Origin: Propionibacterium australiense
Lineage (GTDB): Bacteria; Actinomycetota; Actinomycetes; Propionibacteriales; Propionibacteriaceae
DNA: 64,000 nucleotides
NCBI RefSeq assembly: GCF_003666605.1
Contig: NZ_RCIV01000002.1
Location: 1 to 64,000, forward strand
Reading direction: 5' to 3'
In this document: in pieces, positions 51,593 to 60,632 of the stretch
Position numbering within the stretch: the stretch's first letter is position 1
Layout of the letters: every line of letters starts with the position of its first letter
Position numbers and translations under genes: made by a program
The notes under the pieces: generated by a model
What the model was told of the DNA's origin: nothing
Database searches by the model: none
What the model saw: only the letters and a program-made list of their open reading frames with translations

Positions 51593-53209
51593 ATGTCCTC
51601 ATCACCCGTCACGGCGGCGGACTACAGCCGCGAACAGCTCCAGGAGCTGGTCGAGAAGACCCCTCCTTCCGGCAAGAAGCGCTCGCTGGGGCTCATCGCC
51701 CTGGTGGCCACCCTCGGCTCGCTGCTGTTCGGCTACGACACCGGCGTCATCGCTGGCGCCCTTCCCTACATGTACCTGCCCACCGACGCCGGTGGTCTCG
51801 CCCTGAAGACCTGGGAGGAGGGCCTGGTCGGCACCTTCCTGTGCATCGGCGCCGCCCTGGGCGCCTCGGTCGGCGGCAAGCTCTCCGACAAGTACGGACG
51901 GCGCCACAACATCACCATGCTGGCGATCGTCTTCCTCCTCGGTGCGCTGGGCTGTACCATCTCCCCGAACATCTGGATTCTCTACTTCTTCCGTCTCATC
52001 CTCGGATTCGCCGTCGGCGGCGCCTCCGCCACAGTCCCGGTCTTCCTCGGTGAGACGGCCCCGAAGCGCATCCGCGGCACGCTCGTGGCCGTCGACCAGA
52101 TGATGATCGTCTTCGGCCAGTTCCTCGCCTACTCGATGAACGCCATCCTCGCCCGGGCCCATGGCGGCCCGGAGGCGACCATGGCGAACGACGTCGTCAA
52201 CAGCGCCGGCGAGACCGTCGCCCGGGCCGGCCAGACCGTCTCCTGGGAGACCGTCCAGAACCTGGCCAACGTCGCGGTCACCTCGGGCAACGGCATGACC
52301 TGGCGCTACATGCTCGTGCTGGCGTCCCTGCCCGCCATCGCCCTGTGGATCGGCATCCGCCTCATGCCCGAGTCCTCCCGCTGGTACGTGGCCAATCTGC
52401 GCATTCCCGAGGCCATCGGCTCCCTCAAGCGCGTGCGCAACGAGGCCAAGGACGGCTCCATCGCCGACGAGGTCGACGAGATGCTCGAGATCCAGCGCAA
52501 GGAGGCCAACCAGGAGAAGTGGAAGCTGTCCCAGATCTGGAACACCAAGTGGACCCGGCGCCTGCTCATCATCGGTATCATCCTCGGCCTGGCCGACCAG
52601 GTGACGGGCATCAACACCGCCATGTACTACACGCCGAAGGTCCTGTCGGCCGCCGGCCTGCCCATGAGCGACGCCATCTCGCTCAACGTGGTGTCCGGTG
52701 CCGTGTCCTTCATCGGCTCGGCCGTCGGCCTGTGGCTCGTCACGAAGTTCGCCCGCCGCCACGTCGGCATCTACCAGGAGACCAGCATCGTCATCTCGCT
52801 GAGCCTGCTGGCCGCGGTGTTCTTCTTCCTCATCCAGCCCTACCAGAACGATGAGGGTGACATCATCGGCGCCCCGACGTTCGCGCCCTTCCTCGTGCTC
52901 ATCATCGTGAGCCTGTTCGTCTTCGCCAAGCAGTCGGGCACGGTCACCTGGGTCCTCGTCGCCGAGATCTTCCCCAGCAAGATCCGTGGCACCGCCATGG
53001 GCCTGGCCGTCGGCGCCCTGTGGATCGCCAACGCCATCGTGGCCGCCGTCTTCCCGATCATGATGGAAGGCCTGGGCGGGGCGGGGACCTACCTCATCTT
53101 CGCCCTGCTCAACGTGCTCTCGCTCATCTTCTACATCAAGTTCGTCCCCGAGACGAAGTACGACTCCCTGGAGGAGCTCGAGGAGCGCTTCGAGAAGGAG
53201 TACAGCTGA
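51593..53209 (+). CDS. Sugar porter MFS transporter 2 (IolT-like)
   Basis: A 538-residue sugar porter, paralogous to transporter 1 but longer. GSLLFGYDTGVIAGALPYMYL, GGKLSDKYGRRHNITM, PVFLGETAPKRIRG, ADQVTGINTAMYYTPKVL and FVPETKYDSLEELEE are diagnostic. An extra polar loop of about 55 residues (HGGPEATMANDVVNSAGE to VAVTSGNGMTWR) lies between helices 5 and 6. AAAGGAG precedes the ATG. It ends at a very strong hairpin. Confidence 0.92.
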   Translation: MSSSPVTAADYSREQLQELVEKTPPSGKKRSLGLIALVATLGSLLFGYDTGVIAGALPYMYLPTDAGGLALKTWEEGLVGTFLCIGAALGASVGGKLSDKYGRRHNITMLAIVFLLGALGCTISPNIWILYFFRLILGFAVGGASATVPVFLGETAPKRIRGTLVAVDQMMIVFGQFLAYSMNAILARAHGGPEATMANDVVNSAGETVARAGQTVSWETVQNLANVAVTSGNGMTWRYMLVLASLPAIALWIGIRLMPESSRWYVANLRIPEAIGSLKRVRNEAKDGSIADEVDEMLEIQRKEANQEKWKLSQIWNTKWTRRLLIIGIILGLADQVTGINTAMYYTPKVLSAAGLPMSDAISLNVVSGAVSFIGSAVGLWLVTKFARRHVGIYQETSIVISLSLLAAVFFFLIQPYQNDEGDIIGAPTFAPFLVLIIVSLFVFAKQSGTVTWVLVAEIFPSKIRGTAMGLAVGALWIANAIVAAVFPIMMEGLGGAGTYLIFALLNVLSLIFYIKFVPETKYDSLEELEERFEKEYS

Positions 53210-53256
53210 TGTCGCTGGCCGGCGAGCAGAGCCGACCCTGACAGCCCCATGACCGG

Positions 53257-53290
53257 TTCGTCCCGCGCCCTCCCGAGGGCGCGGGACGAA
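53257..53290 (+). terminator. Terminator after transporter 2
   Basis: TTCGTCCCGCGCCCTC (53257-53272) pairs perfectly with GAGGGCGCGGGACGAA (53275-53290), a 16-bp stem with a 2-base formal loop. Confidence 0.8.
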
Positions 53291-53797
53291 CTCTGTCCGT
53301 GTCCGCGCCCCCGCGTCTGCCTTGAAGAGACGGTCACTGGCCGAAGAAGCACTCCCGTGCATGACGGTGCGGTGGAGCCGCCGATCTCCGGGTGGGCTGT
53401 GCGGCGGTTCGTCACGGCAGCCCGGAAACCCCTGCGTGACCCCTTGGGGGACGCCGGTGGTCAGGGGCCGGTGAACGCCGTCACGGTGCCCGAGGCCCGT
53501 GGATGCTCGGTGGCCGGTCGGCGTCCAGCAGGTCATCGCTTGACGCGCTGGAGACCTTTCTCGATCTCCCGGGCCGCGATCCACCGGTGGCGGCCCCGGG
53601 TGACGTCGACGCGGCGCAGCCGGGCGGCACGCCTGTCCGTCCTCAGCGTGACGAGGGCGACACAGCAGGCGGTCCTCGGCGATGTCGAGCCGCCCTGCCG
53701 GGCTCACGAGGGATCCAGTAGCCCCGCGTCATGGTGAATCGGTCATGACGTGCACGGATGCCGACCGGCCGCGTCGGCGGCTCCCGGTGGACCGTGG

Positions 53798-53841
53798 AAA
53801 AAGGGCGGTGGGCCACGGCGTCATGCCGTGGCCCACCGCCC
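53798..53841 (-). terminator. Intrinsic terminator of mmsA
   Basis: GGGCGGTGGGCCACGGC (53803-53819) pairs with GCCGTGGCCCACCGCCC (53825-53841). On the minus strand the 17-bp stem is followed by a run of T (53798-53802), a classical intrinsic terminator. Confidence 0.9.
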
Positions 53842-53898
53842 TCGGAACGCTCACCCGGCGTCCTCCAGCGACCGCCGGTCCGGGTTGAGTGCGGGACC

Positions 53899-55392
53899 TC
53901 ACTCCTCCCGCTGGAAGGACATCGTCGCCGCGTAGGTCTTCTCGGAGGGCCAGCGCGAGGTGATCGCCTTGGCGCGGGTGTAGAACTTGACGCCCTCGGG
54001 GCCGTGGATGTGGGTGTCGCCGAGCAGCGACTCCTTCCAGCCGCCGAAGGAGTAGTAGGCGACCGGGGTCGGGATCGGCACGTTGACGCCGACCATGCCG
54101 GCCTCGGTGTCCAGCGTGAAGCGGCGGGCGACGCCGCCGTCGTTCGTGAAGATCGCCGAGCCGTTGCCGAAGGGCGAGGCGTTGACGATCTTGATGGCCT
54201 CGTCGTAGCTGTCGGCGTGGACGATGGTCAGGACCGGGCCGAACACCTCCTCGGTGTAGACCGGGGCGTCGAGCGGCACGTCGTCGATGATGGTCGGGCC
54301 GAGGAAGTGGCCGTGCTCGTGGCCGGGAATCACCAGGGGGCGCCCGTCGAGGACCACGTTCGCGCCTCGCTGCTCGGCGTCGTCGATGAGGCCGGTGATG
54401 CGCTGCTTGGCCTTCGCGTCGATGACCGGGCCCATCTCGACGCCCTCGTCCATGCCGTAGCCGACCTTGATCCTCTCCGCGTTGCCCTTGACCCGCTGGG
54501 CCAGGTCCGGGCCGATGCCGCCCACGGCGACGACGACCGGCAGCGCCATGCAGCGCTCGCCGGCAGCGCCGAAGGCAGCGGCCGAGATGTGCTGGGCCGC
54601 GAAGTCCAGATCGGCATCGGGCATGACGATCGCATGGTTGTTCGCCCCGCCGAGCGCCTGGACGCGCTTGCCGTGGGCGACGCCCGTGTCCTGGATGATG
54701 TGTGCCACCGGCGTCGAACCGACGAAGGAGATCGCGTTGATGCCGGGGTGCTCGAGGATCCGGGTGACCGTGTCCCGGCTGCCGGCCACGACGTTGAAGA
54801 CGCCGTCGGGCAGGCCGGCCTCCTTGTAGAGCTGCGCCGTGAGCAGTGAGGCGGAAGGCGTCGGCGACGCGGGCTTGAGGATGAACGCGTTGCCGGTGGC
54901 GATGGCCAGCGGGTGCATCCACATCGGGACCATGGCCGGGAAGTTGAAGGGGCAGATGCCGGCGACGACGCCCACCGGCTGGCGCAGTGTGTGGATGTCG
55001 ACGCCGGTGGAGATGTCGTAGGAGTACTCGCCCTTGAGTGCCACGTTGATGGCGGTCGCGAAGTCAAGGGTCTCACGGCCCCGCTGGATCTCGCCGATGG
55101 CGTCGGAGTAGTTCTTGCCGTGCTCGGCGACGATCAGCTCGGCCATCTCGTCCTGGTGGTCGAGGACCAGCTGGCGCATGCGGAACATGATCTCCACGCG
55201 CTTGGCCAGGGAGAACTTCGCCCACTTCTTCTGGGCCTCGCGGGCCACCTCGACGGCATGGTCGAGATCGGCGGCGGATGCCTGGAGCAGTTCCGCCTCG
55301 ACCTCACCCGTGCCAGGGTTCTCCACGGGGATGCGCCCCGCCGGCGTACCGGTGTACGGCGCGCCATTGATCCAGTGCTCAATCGTCTTCAT
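53899..55392 (-). CDS. mmsA: Methylmalonate/malonate semialdehyde dehydrogenase
   Basis: A 497-residue CoA-acylating aldehyde dehydrogenase (IolA/MmsA). CPFNFPAMVPMWMHPLAIA, NVVAGSRDTVTRIL, LGGANNHAIVMPDADL and GAAGERCMALPVVV (catalytic Cys281) are the MmsA signatures; CoA-dependent enzymes lack the general-base Glu of other ALDHs, as here. In inositol catabolism it turns malonate semialdehyde into acetyl-CoA and CO2. AGGAG precedes the ATG. It has its own promoter and a nearby IolR-like palindrome. Confidence 0.93.
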   Translation of the reverse strand: MKTIEHWINGAPYTGTPAGRIPVENPGTGEVEAELLQASAADLDHAVEVAREAQKKWAKFSLAKRVEIMFRMRQLVLDHQDEMAELIVAEHGKNYSDAIGEIQRGRETLDFATAINVALKGEYSYDISTGVDIHTLRQPVGVVAGICPFNFPAMVPMWMHPLAIATGNAFILKPASPTPSASLLTAQLYKEAGLPDGVFNVVAGSRDTVTRILEHPGINAISFVGSTPVAHIIQDTGVAHGKRVQALGGANNHAIVMPDADLDFAAQHISAAAFGAAGERCMALPVVVAVGGIGPDLAQRVKGNAERIKVGYGMDEGVEMGPVIDAKAKQRITGLIDDAEQRGANVVLDGRPLVIPGHEHGHFLGPTIIDDVPLDAPVYTEEVFGPVLTIVHADSYDEAIKIVNASPFGNGSAIFTNDGGVARRFTLDTEAGMVGVNVPIPTPVAYYSFGGWKESLLGDTHIHGPEGVKFYTRAKAITSRWPSEKTYAATMSFQREE

Positions 55393-55525
55393 TGTCCGTG
55401 AACTCCTCTGGAGTGTGTTCGTGTGCATGAGCGAGTGAACGGCGACCGGCCATTGCCGGTTCGCTCACGGGCCACCCTTCGGACCCTGTCGGGGGTAGTT
55501 GGATGTCACTCGCCACCCGTTGGTC

Positions 55526-55583
55526 AGTCTACCCTGTGCCGCCCTCTTTGTAACCCAAAACTCGGTATTTGTTCTAACAAATA
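55526..55583 (-). promoter_or_regulatory. mmsA promoter and IolR-like operator f
   Basis: On the minus strand GTTACA (55554-55549) and TAGACT (55531-55526) are 17 bases apart. The palindrome TATTTGTTCTAACAAATA (55566-55583) with core TGTTCTAACA (9 of 10 matches) lies about 15 bases upstream of the -35 box. Confidence 0.5.
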
Positions 55584-55617
55584 AGAGTCCTTGTGGTGGG
55601 GTTTTCTCGGAGACGGG

Positions 55618-55662
55618 AGGGCCCGCGACCCAGGCCGGTCTGGAGTCCGGGTCGCGGGCCCT
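55618..55662 (-). terminator. Terminator of the iolC-iolD operon
   Basis: AGGGCCCGCGACCC (55618-55631) pairs perfectly with GGGTCGCGGGCCCT (55649-55662), just after the iolD stop codon. Confidence 0.75.
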
Positions 55663-55694
55663 CGGTCATGTCGTCACATCCGTGGGCCGTTCCC

Positions 55695-57596
55695 TCACAG
55701 GTAGTGGCGCTGTGGTGCGCGATCGCGCAGGTAGTCCTGGTAGGCCTCCTGCGTGCTCTCGATGCGGGAGACCTGGGAGACGGGCACGTCCCACCAGGAC
55801 GAGCCGGGCGGGTTGGGGCCGTACAGGTCGGTCTCGATGTGGATCATCGTCGGCCGGTCGGACTCGGTGGCCCGGCGGTAGGCGTCCTTGAACTCCTCGA
55901 TGCCATGGGCCTCGATGACGTCGATGCCCCAGGAGCGGGCGTTGGCGGCGATGTCGACGTCGAGCGGCTTCCCCTCGGCGGTGTGCGAGGCTCCCGCACC
56001 ACCCTGGCGGTAGCGGGTGCCGAAGCGCTGCGAGCCGCGCGACTCGGACAGCGAACCGATCGAGGCGAAGCCGTAGTTCTGCAGCAGCAGGTAGATGACC
56101 TTGATGCCCTCCTGGGCGACCGTGGCCAGTTCCATCGGGAGCATCTGGTAGGTGCCGTCACCGACGATCGCGACGACCTCGGCGTCGGGCAGCGCCAGTT
56201 TGACGCCCATCGCGGCGGGGATCTCGTAACCCATGCACGAGAAGGCGTACTCCACGTGGTACTGGACGGGTGTGCGGGCGCGCCACAGCGCCTGCAGGTC
56301 GCCGGGCATGGATCCCGCCGCGTTGATGACGACGTCCTCGTCGCCCATGAGCTCGTTCAGGGCGCCGAAGACCTCGGTCTGTGCCGGCAGGGGGCCGTGA
56401 CCGAGGTGGTAGCACTCGTCGACCCGCTTGTCCCACGCCGCCTTCTCCCGTGCGATCTCGGCGGCGTACTCGCTGTCGACCGAGTAGCCGTCGAGTGCCC
56501 CGGTCAGCGCCGTGAGGGTCTCGCGGGCATCGGCCACGAGCATCTCGCCGCTGTTCTTGACGGCGTCGAAGGCCTTGACGTTGATGTTGACGAAGCGCAC
56601 GTCCGGGTTCTTGAACTGGGTCCGCGAGGCCGTCGTGAAGTCCGAGTAGCGCGTGCCCACGCCGATGACCAGGTCCGTCTTGTCGGCGATGTGGTTGCCC
56701 GAGTCACCGCCGGTCGACCCGACGCCGCCGATCGACTGGGGGTGGTCGAAGTTGATGGCGCCCTTGCCGGCCTGGGTGTCGGCGACCGGGATGCCGGTCG
56801 CCGAGGCGAACTGCCTCAGCTGCTCGGATGCCTCGGAGTAGATGGTGCCGCCGCCGGCGATGACCATCGGTCGTTTCGAGGCCTTGACGAGCGCCACTGC
56901 GCGTTCGAGCGAGGCCGGGTCGACGGGCGTGCGGCGTACGTGCCACACGCGCCTGCGGAACATCTCGACGGGGAAGTCGAAGGCCTCGGCCTGGACGTCC
57001 TGGGGCATCGCCAGGACGACGGCGCCGGTGTCGGCCGGGTCGGTCAGCGTGCGCATCGCCTGCATGAGGGAGGGCAGCAGCTGCTCGGGGCGGTTGATGC
57101 GGTCGAAGAAGGCCGCGACCGGACGGAACGCGTCATTGCACGTGGTGTCGAGCGTCTGGGCGTTCTCGATCTGCTGCAGGACCGGGTCGGGGTAGCGGGT
57201 GGAGAACTGGTCCGACGGGAAGAGCAGCACCGGGAGCCGGTTCGTCGTCGCGAGCGCCGCGCCCGTGACCATGTTGAGCGATCCCGGGCCGATGGACGCG
57301 GTGCACATCATCGTCTGCATGCGGTTCGTGCTCTTCGCGTATGCGGAGGCCGCGTGCACCTGGCCCTGCTCGTTGCGGGTCATGATGTAGGGCATCGAAC
57401 CGCCGTCGGGTTCGGGATCGAGTTCGTTCTGCAGCAGCGCCTGACCGATTCCGGCGACATTGCCGTGCCCGAAGATGCCGAAGGCGCCGGCGATGAGGCG
57501 CTGCTCACGGCCGTCTCGCTCGGAGTACTGGTTGATGAGGAATCGGATGGTCGCCTGAGCCACCGTCAGACGAACCGTGGGTACGGGACTGGTCAT
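55695..57596 (-). CDS. iolD: 3D-(3,5/4)-trihydroxycyclohexane-1,2-dione hydrolase
   Basis: A 633-residue thiamine diphosphate enzyme that opens the inositol-derived ring to 5-deoxy-glucuronate. The N-terminal PYR domain has GNVAGIGQALLQNE with the catalytic-Glu region, the central domain RPMVIAGGGTIYSE, and the C-terminal PP domain GDGTYQMLPMELATVAQ with the ThDP/Mg motif GDGT...N (LQNYGFASIG). Length and sequence are typical of IolD. It is the last gene of the iolC-X-B-D operon; AGGAGAAAC lies before the ATG. Confidence 0.95.
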   Translation of the reverse strand: MTSPVPTVRLTVAQATIRFLINQYSERDGREQRLIAGAFGIFGHGNVAGIGQALLQNELDPEPDGGSMPYIMTRNEQGQVHAASAYAKSTNRMQTMMCTASIGPGSLNMVTGAALATTNRLPVLLFPSDQFSTRYPDPVLQQIENAQTLDTTCNDAFRPVAAFFDRINRPEQLLPSLMQAMRTLTDPADTGAVVLAMPQDVQAEAFDFPVEMFRRRVWHVRRTPVDPASLERAVALVKASKRPMVIAGGGTIYSEASEQLRQFASATGIPVADTQAGKGAINFDHPQSIGGVGSTGGDSGNHIADKTDLVIGVGTRYSDFTTASRTQFKNPDVRFVNINVKAFDAVKNSGEMLVADARETLTALTGALDGYSVDSEYAAEIAREKAAWDKRVDECYHLGHGPLPAQTEVFGALNELMGDEDVVINAAGSMPGDLQALWRARTPVQYHVEYAFSCMGYEIPAAMGVKLALPDAEVVAIVGDGTYQMLPMELATVAQEGIKVIYLLLQNYGFASIGSLSESRGSQRFGTRYRQGGAGASHTAEGKPLDVDIAANARSWGIDVIEAHGIEEFKDAYRRATESDRPTMIHIETDLYGPNPPGSSWWDVPVSQVSRIESTQEAYQDYLRDRAPQRHYL

Positions 57597-57653
57597 TGTT
57601 TCTCCTGCTCGGGACGGGAACGGGGCAGTTCTGGTCGGGTTCTCGGTGGGGTG

Positions 57654-58532
57654 TCAGTTCATCGGTGTCATCGGCAGCCTGGGATCGACCTCCTGGTCCT
57701 GCCAGGACCGGCGGACCCAGGTGTGATGGGGGTCGTCGGTCATCAGCCAGACCGAGTCCTCGGCCGGCCCGGCCATGACGTTGAGGTAGTAGAGGTCGTA
57801 GCCGGGGGCGGCGACGGAGGGACCGTGGTAGCCGTAGGGCATGACGACGATGTCGCCGCTGCGCACCTCGGTGCACACGTCGATCTCGTGTCCGGGGGAC
57901 GGGTAGATCCGCTGCAGGGCGAAACCGGGCGCCGCGCCCTCGTCGCCGGAACGGACCTCGTAGTAGTAGATCTCCTCGAGGACGCGTTCGACGTCATTGT
58001 GCTCGTCGTGCTTGTGCGGGGGATAGGACGACCAGTTGCCGCCGGGGGTCAGGACCTCGCACGCCAGCAGGTGCGAGGTCTCCAGTTCGTTGCCGAGGGC
58101 GTAGTTGTTGACCTGGCGGGAGGAGGGGCCGGCCCCGCGCAGTCCCGTGCCGACCTCCTCGCGCCCGCAGTAGCTCACGGGCAGGTCCTTCGTGGCCTTC
58201 GCCCCGGGCAGGGCGATACGCGCGCCGTCGTCGCTGGTCAGCGCGATGTCGGTGGCGCGCGGGACGTACAGGTAGTCGGTGATGTCGGTGAACACCGATG
58301 CCCTGCCGGTGATCTTGTAGGAGCGGCCGTCGACCTCGACGGTGCAGCCGCCCGAGAGCGGCAGCACGAGGAACTCGGCCTCGCCGCCGGGTACGTGGAC
58401 GTCCTGGCCCGGGGTCAGGTTCAGCACGCGCAGGGAGGACCACTCCCAGCCCGCGCGCTCGGGGCTCAGATCGGTCTCGTACGCGTCATGGGCGAGCTGA
58501 CCCGAGCGGATGATGTATTTCTCTTCGTTCAC
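57654..58532 (-). CDS. iolB: 5-deoxy-glucuronate isomerase
   Basis: A 292-residue bicupin that isomerises 5-deoxy-glucuronate to 2-deoxy-5-keto-gluconate. SYPPHKHDEHNDVERVLEEIYYYEV carries the metal ligands, and VMPYGYHGPSVAAPGYDLYYLNVMAGP is the second cupin signature. The start is GTG at 58532, overlapping the stop of the upstream aldolase-like gene by 4 bases, indicating tight coupling. iolD follows after 57 bases. Confidence 0.94.
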   Translation of the reverse strand: MNEEKYIIRSGQLAHDAYETDLSPERAGWEWSSLRVLNLTPGQDVHVPGGEAEFLVLPLSGGCTVEVDGRSYKITGRASVFTDITDYLYVPRATDIALTSDDGARIALPGAKATKDLPVSYCGREEVGTGLRGAGPSSRQVNNYALGNELETSHLLACEVLTPGGNWSSYPPHKHDEHNDVERVLEEIYYYEVRSGDEGAAPGFALQRIYPSPGHEIDVCTEVRSGDIVVMPYGYHGPSVAAPGYDLYYLNVMAGPAEDSVWLMTDDPHHTWVRRSWQDQEVDPRLPMTPMN

Positions 58533-59395
58533 AGCAACTCCACAGCATTGTCGACGGCCGCCTCGACGTTGTCGTCCGGCGGATACAGGAGGGACCGGCC
58601 GATGACCAGGCCCCTGACGTTTGGCAGGGACAGGGCCCTGCCCCATGAGGCCCGTGCGGCCTCGGGGTCCTTGGAGACCTCACCGCCGAGGATGAGACTG
58701 GGCAGGGTGGTGGACTCCATGACCCGCTCCATGTCCTCGACGCAGGGCAGTTTCAACCAGGTGTGCGCCGAGCTGTGGCCGAGTCCCTGGGCCACCGAGA
58801 TCGAGCCGATGACGGCGTCCGCGGACAGGTCGTTGACGACGCGGCCGTTCTCGCGGTGCGAGAGGAAGGGCTCGACCATGGCGTTGAGCCCCCGGTCCGC
58901 CAGCGCGTCGATGGCGCGGGCGCTGGCCTCGAGGGTCCTGGCGGTGGCCGGATCGTCGTAGTCGATACGGGTGAGCATCTTGCCCCCGTTGAGCCCTGCG
59001 GCGACGATGCCCCCGGCGTCATAGCCCCCGAATCGATCGTCCATCTCGAAGGCGGCTCCCTGCAGGCCGACCCGGTTCATGGATCCCCAGACGAGCTTGC
59101 CGTCGAGCGCCCCGAGCAGGGCGAGGTCCTCGATGAGATCGGCGGTGCTGAGGAAGCCGTTGACCCCGGGGCGGGACAGCGCCGTGACGCAACGGCGCAG
59201 CAGGTCCTCACGCGAGGCCATCGCCATGGGATCGGACCCGGCGCCGAGCGCCCCGCGGGCCGGGTGGTCGCAGGCGATGACGAGCAGTCGCCTGGTGGCG
59301 GCGAGATCCGCGCGCGGGCGCAGGGCGAGGGCACGGGAGATCCGCTCCGGCTCGCTCGCTCGGATCTCGGCGAGCTGTTCAATCAGGATGCCCAT
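58529..59395 (-). CDS. DeoC/LacD-like aldolase (Cgl0158-type) of the iol operon
   Basis: A 288-residue alpha/beta barrel of the DUF2090/Cgl0158 kind associated with IolC. LLVIACDHPARGAL, GKMLTRIDYDDPAT and SLILGGEVSKDPEAA are conserved blocks. In some proteobacteria a DUF2090 domain is fused to IolC and is thought to replace the class II aldolase IolJ, and no IolJ homologue is in this window. Its most likely job is therefore to split 2-deoxy-5-keto-gluconate 6-phosphate into DHAP and malonate semialdehyde; this is inference. It begins 8 bases after iolC. Confidence 0.8.
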   Translation of the reverse strand: MGILIEQLAEIRASEPERISRALALRPRADLAATRRLLVIACDHPARGALGAGSDPMAMASREDLLRRCVTALSRPGVNGFLSTADLIEDLALLGALDGKLVWGSMNRVGLQGAAFEMDDRFGGYDAGGIVAAGLNGGKMLTRIDYDDPATARTLEASARAIDALADRGLNAMVEPFLSHRENGRVVNDLSADAVIGSISVAQGLGHSSAHTWLKLPCVEDMERVMESTTLPSLILGGEVSKDPEAARASWGRALSLPNVRGLVIGRSLLYPPDDNVEAAVDNAVELL

Positions 59396-59403
59396 CGTCT
59401 GTC

Positions 59404-60423
59404 TCACCTGTTCTCGATGACCGGCTGGATGTCGGGGTGCGCGCCGATGACGCGCTCGATCTCGTCGGCGGTCGGCATGGCCGTGGAGCACTCCAGGCGG
59501 GAGGCGACGATCGCGCCCGCCGTCGATGCGAACTGTACGGCCCCGGCCAGGTCGAAGCCCTCGAGGATCGCATGGCAGAAGGCCCCGCCGAAGGCGTCCC
59601 CGGCGCCGAGGCCGTTGCAGACCTCGACGGGGGTGACCGGCATGACGATCCGTTCGGTGCGGGTCTTCGCGAGGGTTCCCAGGGGGCCCTGCTTGACGAT
59701 GGCCATCTCCACGCCCCGGTCCAGGAGTGCGTCGGCCGCGCGATCGGGTTCGGTCTCGCCCACCGCGATACGGCACTCCTCCTTGTTGCCGATCGCCACG
59801 TTGACCTTGCCCAGGACTCGTTCGACCTCCCGGGTGGCGGTCTGCTCGTCCTCCCAGAACATCGGCCGGTAGTCCAGGTCGGCGATGGTCCACTGGCCGC
59901 GTTCCCGGGCGCCGAGCGCGGCATGGTGCGCGGAGCGCGAGGGCTCGACCGACAGGCCGGTGACCGTGAACCAGAAGATCCTGGCCCTGCGCACGGCATC
60001 GAGGGGAATGTCGGACTCGGTGAGTTCCAGGTCGGGTGCCTTGGGCTGCCGGTAGAAGTAGAGGGGGAAGTCGTCCGGGGGGAAGATCTCACAGAAGGTC
60101 ACGGGAGTGCTGTACTCCGCGTTGCGCACGACGAAGTCGTCGCAGACCCCGAGCCGTCTCATCTCCCGGCAGATGAACCGGCCGAAGGGATCGTCGCCGA
60201 CCGCCGTGATGACGGCGCTGCGTGCCCCCTGGCGGGCGGCCGCCACCGCGACGTTCGTGGGGGAGCCGCCGAGGAACTTCCCGAAGCTCGTCACGTCCTC
60301 GAGTCCGATCCCGGTCTGGAAGGGGTAGAGGTCGACTCCGCTGCGCCCGATGGTCAGCAGATCGAGGTCGTCGTTGTCGGTATCGGACGGGCAGGGCATC
60401 GTCGTTCCTGAAAGAGTGGACAT
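59404..60423 (-). CDS. iolC: 5-dehydro-2-deoxygluconokinase
   Basis: A 339-residue PfkB-family kinase. DLLTIGRSGVDLYPFQ is the IolC-typical start, GKFLGGSPTNVAVAAARQG and NGLGAGDAFGGAFCHAILEG are the PfkB signatures, the latter with the catalytic Asp. It phosphorylates 2-deoxy-5-keto-gluconate. The ATG at 60423 has GAAGGAA upstream; a longer ATG at 60468 is unlikely. It is the first gene of the iolC-X-B-D operon and divergent from the IolR-like regulator. Confidence 0.94.
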   Translation of the reverse strand: MSTLSGTTMPCPSDTDNDDLDLLTIGRSGVDLYPFQTGIGLEDVTSFGKFLGGSPTNVAVAAARQGARSAVITAVGDDPFGRFICREMRRLGVCDDFVVRNAEYSTPVTFCEIFPPDDFPLYFYRQPKAPDLELTESDIPLDAVRRARIFWFTVTGLSVEPSRSAHHAALGARERGQWTIADLDYRPMFWEDEQTATREVERVLGKVNVAIGNKEECRIAVGETEPDRAADALLDRGVEMAIVKQGPLGTLAKTRTERIVMPVTPVEVCNGLGAGDAFGGAFCHAILEGFDLAGAVQFASTAGAIVASRLECSTAMPTADEIERVIGAHPDIQPVIENR

Positions 60424-60480
60424 CGTCGTTCCTTCTCGTGCGCCCAGGGCTGCTCGCGTGCCGTGCACGCTGCACCTCCG

Positions 60481-60525
60481 AATCTATGCGCAGTCGAGGC
60501 CGAGCGTCAACACTTTGTCCTAACA
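60481..60525 (-). promoter_or_regulatory. iolC promoter with IolR-like operator g
   Basis: On the minus strand TTGACG (60510-60505) and TAGATT (60486-60481) are 18 bases apart. The exact motif TGTCCTAACA (60516-60525), inside TTTGTCCTAACAAA, lies 5 bases upstream of the -35 box and between the divergent iolC and regulator genes, so it may serve both. Confidence 0.7.
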
Positions 60526-60632
60526 AATCATGGTTGATGCTGCATTTATGATGACGATGTACACTGCGAGCGCTTCATGTCACTCAGTGCGGCAGGTGCA
60601 GAACCCGCCGACGGCAACACCGAGGTGAGTCG

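Larger units (their letters stand above)
53210..53898. other. Gene-free stretch between transporter 2 and mmsA
   Basis: Apart from two strong terminators (53257-53290 and 53798-53841) I find no gene. Open frames on both strands in 53,290-53,800 look like GC-driven noise: they have arginine-rich composition, no recognisable motif and no ribosome binding site. Confidence 0.6.
55393..55694. other. Control region between iolD and mmsA
   Basis: These 302 bases hold the mmsA promoter (55526-55554), an IolR-like palindrome (55566-55583) and the iolD terminator (55618-55662); no gene is seen. Confidence 0.7.

Noticed and set aside
51602-53707. A 701-codon minus-strand frame opposite transporter 2
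   Set aside because: Antisense to a clear sugar porter; Asp/Gly/Glu-rich noise typical of such shadows.
53291-53800. Possible genes in the gap between transporter 2 and mmsA
   Set aside because: Open frames on both strands lack motifs, start signals and normal composition.
55593-58961. A 1122-codon open frame on the plus strand opposite iolD and iolB
   Set aside because: It is the mirror of two well-supported genes; no domain or ribosome binding site is visible.
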